The position numbers and the translations under genes are program-made. The notes beneath the pieces are model-generated. The model did no database searches, was not told where the DNA came from, and was given only the letters and a program-made list of their open reading frames with translations. From positions 1-19,306 of the forward strand of contig JABIZW010000046.1 of NCBI GenBank assembly GCA_018666295.1: 19,306 nt of DNA, read 5' to 3'. This document shows positions 7,215 to 14,185 of the stretch, in pieces. This DNA comes from Halieaceae bacterium. GTDB lineage: Bacteria > Pseudomonadota > Gammaproteobacteria > Pseudomonadales > Halieaceae. Positions within the stretch are counted from its first letter, which is position 1; each line of letters opens with the position of its first letter.

Positions 7215-8573
7215 TTGAAGATAAAGGAACCGGCGAGAGAGCTTGAGGTCATCCACTCAACGGATGTACTTGTCGTCGGCAGTGGCCCTGCAGGCCTCGC
7301 GGCGGCACTCGCTGCGGCGCGCGCCGGTGTTGAGGTCACCCTACTCGAGCGCTTTGGGTGTTTCGGCGGCAATATCACCGCAGTGGGTGTTGAGGGATTT
7401 GCCTGGTACCGCCATGACGCCACGGTCGACAGTGAAGGCATTGGTATCGAGTTTGAGGAACGGGCTAAACGCGCTGGAGCCGCTGTGGAAGAACCCCAAT
7501 CTAACAGCCACGCCATTGATGGAGAGGCGTTCAAAGCCGTCGCCGATGACTTGGTTTTAGAAGCGGGTGTTACCCCCATGCTCCACCGGATGTTTGTCGC
7601 ACCGATTATGGATGGGAGTCACATCAAAGGCGCTATCGTTGAGAGCAAAGCAGGACGCGAGGCGATCTTGGCCAAGCGCGTCATCGATGCCACGGGCGAT
7701 GCCGACGTGGCCTATCGAGCGGGTGCGCCCACGGTGAAACAGGCCAAGGAGGACATGATTGGCGCCTCAGTCATGTTCTCCCTCTCCGGGGTCAACAAGC
7801 AGCGTTTTATTGACCATGTAAAGGCGGCGCCCCACACCTACGCAGACTGGGCCTATGGCCAATGGACGATAGAGACCACAGGCAAAGAAGATCAAATGTT
7901 CTCGCCCTTTTTGCGCAAGCCGTTCGAGCGCGCCCGGGCCGAAGGGCTGATCCCTCCGAATCTCGACACCATTTCAGGCACTTGGGGCGCGCTCTATGAC
8001 GCAGGTGATCTGACGTACCTCAACCTTGTTCATCTGCTGGGCTACGACGGCACGGATCCAAACGATCTGACTCACGGTGAGATGGAAGGAAGGCGGCAGG
8101 CCATGCTTGCGGTTCGAGCGCTTCAAGAATTCCAGCCAGGCTGCGAAAGCGCAAAGCTCCGCAACTTTGGAATGACGCTTGGAATTAGAGACACTCGCAA
8201 GATCGACGCGGTCTACAACATGACGGAACTCGACGTGAGAGAGCAAGCGCGCTTCGACGAGTCTGTCGGCATCTTCCCGGAATTTATCGACGGCTACGGT
8301 ATTTTAATCCTGCCCACGACTGGCCGCTATTTCCAACTGCCCTACCGTACGCTTCTGCCAAAAGGCGTTGAAAACCTGATTTGTGCAGGCCGCATTACCG
8401 GTGGCGATCGTGTCAGTCATGCGGCAACACGAAACATGATGTGCTGCGCCGTCACCGGACAAGCCGCGGGCACGGCAGCTGCACTCTCGTTAAAGCGCAA
8501 TGAAGCATTTGAGGCGCTTTCGGTGACTGCGCTTCAAGAAGAGTTAAAACGTCAAGGCGCCCGCTTGCACTGA
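7215..8573 (+). CDS. FAD-dependent oxidoreductase (FAD_oxidored family)
   Basis: Flavoprotein of 452 residues. The N-terminal Rossmann fold shows VLVVGSGPAGLAAALAAA (18-35) with GSGPAG at 22-27 and the ribose-binding acidic residue E45 (LLER). A second nucleotide-fold segment reads RVIDATGDADVAYRAG (155-170). The family tract GIRDTRKIDAVY lies at 323-334, and the C-terminal FAD-contact block NLICAGRITGGDRVSHAA at 387-404. This architecture matches PF12831-type oxidoreductases, which act on varied organic substrates; a specific reaction cannot be assigned. There is no signal peptide, so it is cytosolic. TTG start with an excellent ribosome site. It is divergent from a TonB-dependent receptor, suggesting an uptake-plus-oxidation pair (inference). 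Its stop is only 2 bases from the convergent stop of the short BCCT-like gene, with no terminator between them. Confidence 0.88.
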   Translation: MKIKEPARELEVIHSTDVLVVGSGPAGLAAALAAARAGVEVTLLERFGCFGGNITAVGVEGFAWYRHDATVDSEGIGIEFEERAKRAGAAVEEPQSNSHAIDGEAFKAVADDLVLEAGVTPMLHRMFVAPIMDGSHIKGAIVESKAGREAILAKRVIDATGDADVAYRAGAPTVKQAKEDMIGASVMFSLSGVNKQRFIDHVKAAPHTYADWAYGQWTIETTGKEDQMFSPFLRKPFERARAEGLIPPNLDTISGTWGALYDAGDLTYLNLVHLLGYDGTDPNDLTHGEMEGRRQAMLAVRALQEFQPGCESAKLRNFGMTLGIRDTRKIDAVYNMTELDVREQARFDESVGIFPEFIDGYGILILPTTGRYFQLPYRTLLPKGVENLICAGRITGGDRVSHAATRNMMCCAVTGQAAGTAAALSLKRNEAFEALSVTALQEELKRQGARLH

Positions 8574-8575
8574 TC

Positions 8576-9703
8576 TTATGCAGAGTCAATTGATGGCCGC
8601 AGCCGGCGCATCATTAACGTCGCGTAAACGGCCGTATAAAGGGCAATAACGACCATTCCAACCCATTCAATTTTAAGCGGCGTGAATTGATACAAAACCA
8701 CGAGCCCCACGAGGAGAGCGACGTGTAAACCCACGTATTTTTGGAATCCCAGCGCCTCGACTGTCCAGCCCAGGTTCTGCGAGTAAAGGCGCGTCAGTGA
8801 GTCCAGCGAGTTGACGACAAACAAAATACCCACGCCAATCATGAGGGCGTTGACCCCTTGGCCGACCGCCAGACCCGACTCGAAGTACCCAAAAAGCACG
8901 CTAAACCAGAGGGCAATCGGTATGGAAGGAACAAACAAAATCGCCAATGCCAATTTCCAGGCCTGCATGCCGTTCACAAACCGCGCGACGAACTGACCGA
9001 TCATAATAGACCACGCGAACCACCAACTCAGGTAAAAACCGTGATAGTCATTCAACGGCGAAACAAAATAATCCAAATGTGTCACGTAAGCACTGAGCCC
9101 GCTCAGTTGATTGACAAGCCCTTTCACTCCAACGCCTGACGCAAGCCAAGCAATGACAATCAGTAACAAAAACATGGCCGTAGACCCAACGCTCAAGACT
9201 CTGAGCACCGACAGACGCGTACTCGACAGCACAGCGACAACGATGACTGAACCCACCGTAAAGTAGGTTAACGCGGGATTGATACCCTCGACGTAACTCG
9301 GCAGGTAGGCGAGAAACAAATAGGCGGTGAACGCACACGTCGCCACCACAACTAAGTTGTGAACCCAGCGAACCAAGGGCCGTTCAAAGAACCTTAGACG
9401 CGGTTCTATGGCGCAGAAGTACAAGGTCGTTAAAACGTAAAAACCCCAAACAATGCCCCCCCAAAATCCAAATTCAACAACGAGGGGGCTGGCGAATGAA
9501 TACTCCGCTCCCGCTGCGTAAGTCTCAAAGTCAATCAGTGGAAACATGATCAATCCCACATCGAGACCCGAGGTAAATAAAATCGCAAGCAGCGACACCG
9601 TGGGCAGTGGCGTGTCACCCCAGCATTGGTAATTCGGCCACCGAATCACAACGTACGCGGCACTCGCCAGCGCAACCAGCATGGCCACCGACAATAACGT
9701 CAT
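8576..9703 (-). CDS. Short, diverged BCCT-like membrane transporter
   Basis: Integral membrane protein of about 375 residues with roughly ten hydrophobic segments. Although diverged, it can be laid against BCCT transporters: YLSWWFAWSIMIGQFVARF (near 224-243) corresponds to the family signature WWxxW...GPFxGxFxxRIS, GFWGGIVWGFYVLTTLYF (80-97) to the segment LHHWGLVAWSFYCLPT, and VNSLDSLTRLYSQ (298-310) to the late TYDSASY helix. It is about 125 residues shorter than usual, mainly by a compact N-terminus, but the frame is intact and no stop or frameshift is seen. ATG at 9703 overlaps the betA stop (TGATG), so translation is likely coupled; a TTG one codon earlier has GAGG at 8 bases and is possible. 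Function is inferred: part in transport of choline or a choline-like alcohol. It may be annotated elsewhere as hypothetical. Confidence 0.75.
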   Translation of the reverse strand: MTLLSVAMLVALASAAYVVIRWPNYQCWGDTPLPTVSLLAILFTSGLDVGLIMFPLIDFETYAAGAEYSFASPLVVEFGFWGGIVWGFYVLTTLYFCAIEPRLRFFERPLVRWVHNLVVVATCAFTAYLFLAYLPSYVEGINPALTYFTVGSVIVVAVLSSTRLSVLRVLSVGSTAMFLLLIVIAWLASGVGVKGLVNQLSGLSAYVTHLDYFVSPLNDYHGFYLSWWFAWSIMIGQFVARFVNGMQAWKLALAILFVPSIPIALWFSVLFGYFESGLAVGQGVNALMIGVGILFVVNSLDSLTRLYSQNLGWTVEALGFQKYVGLHVALLVGLVVLYQFTPLKIEWVGMVVIALYTAVYATLMMRRLRPSIDSA

Positions 9704-11412
9704 CAAGGTGCTGACCTCAGCATGGCCTCGTCAAGCGGTCGCCTCGCAGATCCTTCCCGCTGCTCTGTCCGCCAGTTTTTTGCCTCCCACACGGGACTTT
9801 GTGAGGACTCCATTGGCTCTCCACGGATCAGCGCGGCTGCGCGTTCAGCGACCATGATCGTCGGCGCATTTAAATTGCCGTTGGGAATACTGGGGAAGAT
9901 CGACGAATCAACCACGCGAAGACCGCGAAGGCCTCGAACTCGGCACTGCGAATCGACGACTGCCCTATCGTCGTCATCGGCGCCCATGCGACAACTGCAG
10001 GAGGGGTGATAGGCCGTCTCGACGTTGTCTCTCACCCAAGCGTCAACCGCGTCATCGTCAGAGAGATCAATCGCAGGTTGGATTTCCGCTCCCCGATAGG
10101 CATCCAACGCAGGCTGACTAAGCACTTCTCGCGTAAGACGCAGGCAAATACGCCAGTCTTCTCTATCTTTCTCAGTAGCCAAATAATTGAACACAATCTC
10201 TGGCGCATCAGCCAATTTCGGGCTTCTTATTCTCACATGACCCCGACTTTCGGGCTTATTAGGACCGACGTGCACCTGAAAACCGTGGCCTTCAAAGGCC
10301 GCATTGCCGTCATACCTCACGGCGCCCGGCAAAAAGTGGTATTGAATGTCCGGCGACCGCACACCCGACCGAGTCCGAATAAAACCACAGGACTCGAAAT
10401 GATTACTCGCACCCAAACCTGTTTTGGTCAATATCCACTGCACGCCGATCTTGAGCTTGGACAGCAGATTCAGCTCCCCGTTTAACGTAATCGGCTTTAG
10501 GCAACGGTACTGAAAGTAAACCTCAAGGTGGTCCGTTAAATTTTCGCCGACACCCGGCAGTTCGTGGCGCAGCTGAACGCCTGCTGCAGCGAGTACCTCT
10601 GCAGGCCCAATGCCCGATCGCTGCAACACCGCGGGCGAACCAATACTGCCGGCACTGAGAATAATTTCTCTTCTGGCCTGAACAGTGTGCAGTGCTCCCT
10701 TGCGCTCAAAGCAGACCCGCTTTGCGACCCCCGCCTCCATCTCAACCCGATCCACCTGCGCCCGGGTCAGCACCGTCAGATTTTTGCGTTCTCGTATATG
10801 GCTCAAATAGGCCCGTCTTGTGGACGATCGCACGCCCCGTTTTACCGTCATGTGCATGGGTCCAAAGCCTTCCTGGCGGTGGCCGTTATAATCATCTGTC
10901 GTGCCGTAGCCCGCCTGCTCACCCGCACCAATAAAGGCGTCATAAAGTGGGTTTTTGCGGTTATTGCCGTTAGAAGTACCCACGGGCCCTGACCCACCAC
11001 GGTAGGCGTCGCCGCCGTGCATCCACGTCTCAGCACGCTGAAAGTAAGGCAGGCAATTGCGGTAATTCCACCCGTCTGCGCCGTTGACCTCCCACTCGTC
11101 AAAATCACACGCATGACCCCGCACATAAACCATGCCGTTAATGGCTGACGAGCCACCCAAGCCGCGACCGCGCGCCGCATCCATGGGCCGCCCATTCAGC
11201 GTTGGTTCAGGTTGACTGAAGTACCCCCAGTTAAACTCCTTCGACGCCATTGGCATCGCGAATGCGCTCGGCATATCCACAAACAGGCTGCGACCATTCC
11301 CGCCTGCTTCCAGCAAAAGGACCTCCACATCAGGGTCTTGAGACAAGCGATTGGCGAGAACGCACCCAGCGGAGCCACCACCAACAATGATGTAATCAAA
11401 CTCACTTTGCAT
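9703..11412 (-). CDS. betA: Choline dehydrogenase-like GMC oxidoreductase
   Basis: FAD enzyme of 569 residues, catalysing choline to betaine aldehyde if truly BetA. GGGSAG binds FAD (11-16). GMC signature 1 is RGRGLGGSSAINGMVYVRG (81-99) and signature 2 is GSIGSPAVLQRSGIGP (255-270). The active-site pair is His469 (YHPSCSCRMG) and Asn515 (GNLNAPTIM). Segments NHFESCGFIRT (337-347), IQYHFLPGAV (356-365) and HGFQVHVGP (376-384) match BetA closely from memory of the E. coli enzyme (556 residues), which raises this above a generic GMC alcohol dehydrogenase. A related substrate is still possible. The ATG at 11412 overlaps the end of the phosphodiesterase gene by 11 bases, and its stop overlaps the BCCT-like start. 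It belongs to the betB-phosphodiesterase-betA-BCCT-like run. Confidence 0.88.
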   Translation of the reverse strand: MQSEFDYIIVGGGSAGCVLANRLSQDPDVEVLLLEAGGNGRSLFVDMPSAFAMPMASKEFNWGYFSQPEPTLNGRPMDAARGRGLGGSSAINGMVYVRGHACDFDEWEVNGADGWNYRNCLPYFQRAETWMHGGDAYRGGSGPVGTSNGNNRKNPLYDAFIGAGEQAGYGTTDDYNGHRQEGFGPMHMTVKRGVRSSTRRAYLSHIRERKNLTVLTRAQVDRVEMEAGVAKRVCFERKGALHTVQARREIILSAGSIGSPAVLQRSGIGPAEVLAAAGVQLRHELPGVGENLTDHLEVYFQYRCLKPITLNGELNLLSKLKIGVQWILTKTGLGASNHFESCGFIRTRSGVRSPDIQYHFLPGAVRYDGNAAFEGHGFQVHVGPNKPESRGHVRIRSPKLADAPEIVFNYLATEKDREDWRICLRLTREVLSQPALDAYRGAEIQPAIDLSDDDAVDAWVRDNVETAYHPSCSCRMGADDDDRAVVDSQCRVRGLRGLRVVDSSIFPSIPNGNLNAPTIMVAERAAALIRGEPMESSQSPVWEAKNWRTEQREGSARRPLDEAMLRSAP

Positions 11413-12454
11413 CGAGGCTACCTTCTTTGTGAATGAGTGAGCGACCTTCCAGCTGCCGGCTCACATAAGTGGGTATCTTAAAGTTCATGTGTGTCACAAC
11501 CGAAGGAAAAATGTCAACGATTGCCGGGGGGGTCGTCGGGTCGAATTCTACAGAGCGCGCGTTAGTCGCTATCCACGTGGTTCGCTCTCGCAGCGATTGC
11601 CCACCGTGGTGTTTACCGTCCTCACGCGACCGGCCATGGTCCGTGGTCACCAACACCAGCCAGTCCTCTGCAGTGTGCTCCGCCTGGCGCGCCTGAACAG
11701 CACTCCAAAGCTCAGCCACTCGGGCGTCAATCCAACGAACAGCCCGGTCCATCGCGGGACCATCCCCAGACAGGTGCCCCACATCATCGGTGTGCTGTAG
11801 ATAAACCCACGACAGATCGGGGCCTTCCTGCGTAATGGTCTCTGCGGCGCGCCGAGTGACCTCCGCGTCAATCGCTTTAATGCGCTCAAGCTCGTCCAAA
11901 TCGGATTTAAACGCCGGGTCTTTATCAAAACCGTCCGCCACGAAGTCGAACTTATCGCCACCGGCTTGAACGAGGCCATCGCCCAAAAGAACAGTTCGGT
12001 TGTCGGTCCACGTTGAAAATAGACCCGTGATAAGAGGAGTATCCTGCTGTTTTGCAACTCTGAAAATATCCCAGTAGGCATAGTTGGGAGTAAGATCGTA
12101 GTTAGCGCGCACGTTGTGTTTGTTTGACCAGGTACCCGTAAGGAGACTCATGTAGCCCACGGCTGAAATGGTGGGACTCTCGGTCACTTCGCCGATCTGT
12201 CCCCCGACGTAGGCATGATTGAACGTTCCACGCGCTGTCAGCGCATCGAGCCCCGGGGTCTTGACTCGCTCAATGACGTCTGTCGGTATACCGTCCACGA
12301 TGACGAGCAGCGTTTTGGGAACCCTCTCTGCACTGACATTTGAATCCTCAGCCATTGTATTCAGCACCGTCAGCATCCCCATAGTCAGCACCAGAGCGCT
12401 CAGAAGTGTGCCCCAGCCAGATCGTCCCCATAAGGCGCTTCTCCGCGACTGCAT
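11402..12454 (-). CDS. Exported alkaline-phosphatase-superfamily phosphodiesterase
   Basis: Type I phosphodiesterase/nucleotide-pyrophosphatase-like enzyme, 350 residues. N-terminus is Arg-rich then hydrophobic (15-30) with a likely cut after NTMA (35), so it should be periplasmic or membrane-anchored. Metal and catalytic motifs are visible: D54 (VIVDG), a Thr/Ser nucleophile region around 93-95 (ESPTISAVGYMSLLTG), D223/H227 (DDVGH), D272/H273 (TTDHGR) and HHGG (282-285). Substrate unknown; its place between betB and betA suggests a choline phosphoester such as phosphocholine or glycerophosphocholine (inference, comparable in idea to choline-releasing ENPP enzymes). Start: the open frame extends upstream to 12778 inside betB, but ATG 12454 has GAGGGA at 7 bases and begins a proper signal peptide. 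A gap of 46 bases separates it from betB; it overlaps betA by 11 bases. Confidence 0.88.
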   Translation of the reverse strand: MQSRRSALWGRSGWGTLLSALVLTMGMLTVLNTMAEDSNVSAERVPKTLLVIVDGIPTDVIERVKTPGLDALTARGTFNHAYVGGQIGEVTESPTISAVGYMSLLTGTWSNKHNVRANYDLTPNYAYWDIFRVAKQQDTPLITGLFSTWTDNRTVLLGDGLVQAGGDKFDFVADGFDKDPAFKSDLDELERIKAIDAEVTRRAAETITQEGPDLSWVYLQHTDDVGHLSGDGPAMDRAVRWIDARVAELWSAVQARQAEHTAEDWLVLVTTDHGRSREDGKHHGGQSLRERTTWIATNARSVEFDPTTPPAIVDIFPSVVTHMNFKIPTYVSRQLEGRSLIHKEGSLDAK

Positions 12455-12461
12455 CGCACCA

Positions 12462-12467
12462 TCCCTC
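12462..12467 (-). promoter_or_regulatory. Shine-Dalgarno site fixing the phosphodiesterase start
   Basis: On the minus strand, GAGGGA lies 7 bases before the ATG at 12454. It decides between this start and an upstream extension of 108 residues that would run through the betB coding sequence in another frame. Confidence 0.75.
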
Positions 12468-12500
12468 AACAGACACGCCAGGTAACGACTTGCGCCAACA

Positions 12501-13997
12501 TCAGTAAGTGCGCTCAACCGCACCCAGATTGGCGTAAATAGTTTTTGTCTGAGTGAAGTGCTCAATGGTCTGCAGTCCATTTTCCCTGCCGATACCTGAC
12601 TCCTTGTAGCCTCCAAACGGAATCTCTGCCGGCGTGATGTTGTACTCGTTGATCCAGACAATACCGGCTTTAAGCGCGTTCGCAACGCGATGAGCGCGGG
12701 CAAAGTTCTGGGTGAAGACCGCGGCGGCGAGACCAAATCGAGTCTCGTTAGCACGTGCCACCACATGGTCCTCGTCACTAAACTTGAGAACCGTCATCAC
12801 AGGGCCAAACACCTCCTGAGTGACCACAGGATGGTCGTCACTGTGGGCAACGACCACTGCCGGAGAGACAAAATACCCGTCGGTCGTTGTGCCCGTGGTG
12901 CCGCCACAGAGGAGATCGACCTCCGACGAGGTTCTGACCTGCTTCACGTAGTCGATTACTTTGTCGCGCTGTTGTGCCGAGACCAACGGTCCCATTTGGG
13001 TCTCAGGATCAAACGGATCGCCCAATACAATGGCGCAAGATCGCCGCACAACCTCGTCAACAAACGAATCGAAAATTGCTTCATGAACAAATACACGGGT
13101 GCCGTTGGAGCACACTTGGCCCGTTGAATAAAAATTACCCGCAAGCGCCGCATTCACCGCGCTTTCGAAATCACAGTCGTCAAAAATTACAATCGGTGAC
13201 TTTCCACCCAGCTCTAAGGTGACCTTTTTGAGCGTCTGCGCCGCCATTGCCGCAACACGCTTCCCCGTAGCCACCGAGCCCGTCAAAGAGACTTTCGCCA
13301 CGTTCGGATGCTGGACCAGCGCGGCACCCACGTCGCCCGCCCCTAAAACCACGTTAAATACACCCTCTGGCAGACCCGCTTCTCGATAAATCTGGGCAAG
13401 CCTTAAGGCCGTCAGTGGTGTGACCTCCGACGGCTTAAAGACCATCGTATTCCCACACGCTAGCGCGGGCGCCGACTTCCAGAGTGCAATTTGAATGGGG
13501 TAGTTCCACGCGCCAATTGCGGCGCATACACCCAAAGGTTCTCTGCGCATAATGGCGAAGGCTTCCGGCGGCAAATCGACCTGTGAGCCCTGCAAGCTTT
13601 GGGTCACGCCCGCATAGTACTCGAGCACTTCAACACCGCTGATGACGTCGACCGCAGAGGTCTCTTGAATGGCTTTTCCAGTATCCAAGGTTTCAAGTTC
13701 CGCCAACTCCTGGTTCCGCTCGCGCAACAGCACCGCAGCGCGCCGCAAAATGGCACCGCGCTCGGCCGCGGGCGTCTGTGACCAAGCGAGGAAGGCCTGC
13801 TCGGCCGCCGCTACTGCCGCGTCTACCAGCGCGGGATCTGCAACCTCGACGTCGCAGATAACATGGCCTGTTCCCGGGTGCTGAGTTTGAAAGGTGGCGC
13901 CCGAGTTCGAGCTCACAAACCGACCATTCACGAAGCTTCGCTGTCGCTCCAGCGTGGATTGTTGATGGTAAAACCGGGCGGGCTCTGTCGTACTCAT
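12501..13997 (-). CDS. betB: Betaine aldehyde dehydrogenase
   Basis: NAD(P)-dependent aldehyde dehydrogenase of about 498 residues, close to the 490 of E. coli BetB; converts betaine aldehyde to glycine betaine in the cytosol. Visible: WNYP with Asn164, the cofactor-loop GSVATG (240-245), general base Glu262 in LELGGKSP, and the nucleophile Cys296 in FYSTGQVCSNGTRVFV, a BetB-type wording of the catalytic loop. The C-terminus GGYKESGIGRENGLQTIEHF also fits. Start: the frame stays open to a GTG at 14078, but ATG 13997 gives the normal family N-terminus and follows a modest GAGATGAG stretch. It is the first gene of the choline operon and is divergent from an MHS transporter; no betI-type repressor gene accompanies it. 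A candidate promoter is at 14111-14139. Confidence 0.93.
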   Translation of the reverse strand: MSTTEPARFYHQQSTLERQRSFVNGRFVSSNSGATFQTQHPGTGHVICDVEVADPALVDAAVAAAEQAFLAWSQTPAAERGAILRRAAVLLRERNQELAELETLDTGKAIQETSAVDVISGVEVLEYYAGVTQSLQGSQVDLPPEAFAIMRREPLGVCAAIGAWNYPIQIALWKSAPALACGNTMVFKPSEVTPLTALRLAQIYREAGLPEGVFNVVLGAGDVGAALVQHPNVAKVSLTGSVATGKRVAAMAAQTLKKVTLELGGKSPIVIFDDCDFESAVNAALAGNFYSTGQVCSNGTRVFVHEAIFDSFVDEVVRRSCAIVLGDPFDPETQMGPLVSAQQRDKVIDYVKQVRTSSEVDLLCGGTTGTTTDGYFVSPAVVVAHSDDHPVVTQEVFGPVMTVLKFSDEDHVVARANETRFGLAAAVFTQNFARAHRVANALKAGIVWINEYNITPAEIPFGGYKESGIGRENGLQTIEHFTQTKTIYANLGAVERTY

Positions 13998-14110
13998 AGA
14001 CTCATCTCGTTCTGCGTTGGTGGTCGGACCGAGCAATGATTGCACAGATTCGACCACGCGTCCGAGCCCTTCCTGCACCGTGCGTGTGTTGACCCATGCG
14101 CCAGCAACGT

Positions 14111-14139
14111 ATTAGATGCATCACGAGACGTACGCCCAA
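14111..14139 (-). promoter_or_regulatory. Candidate sigma-70 promoter for betB
   Basis: Read on the minus strand, TTGGGC (14139-14134), 17 bases of spacer, then TCTAAT (14116-14111). The -10 matches 5 of 6 consensus bases, the -35 only 3 of 6. It would give a leader of about 105 bases before the ATG at 13997. No BetI-like operator is evident in the 188 bases between betB and the MHS gene. Confidence 0.3.
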
Positions 14140-14185
14140 GATCCTCTGCGTGCGCACCGATGAAGATATAATAAGAGAGACGACA

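Noticed and set aside
8576..9703. Idea that the short BCCT-like gene is a decayed pseudogene
   Set aside because: The frame is uninterrupted, the start is coupled to betA by TGATG, and the hydrophobic segments are regular. A diverged functional protein is more likely.
10006..10485. 159-codon open frame on the plus strand inside betA
   Set aside because: It is antisense to a strongly conserved gene, has no ribosome site or recognisable domain, and is best explained as a shadow of codon bias.
12455..12778. Upstream extension of the phosphodiesterase frame by 108 residues
   Set aside because: It overlaps the conserved C-terminal part of betB in another frame and has no recognisable domain. The ATG at 12454 has a good ribosome site and starts a normal signal peptide.
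13998..14078. Upstream extension of betB to a GTG at 14078
   Set aside because: It adds 27 residues not typical of BetB; ATG 13997 gives the normal family N-terminus.
14096..14185. Upstream extension of the MHS transporter by 30 residues
   Set aside because: It contains a TATAAT and has no family similarity. The ATG at 14186 follows an AGAGAG stretch and places the first helix at the usual distance.
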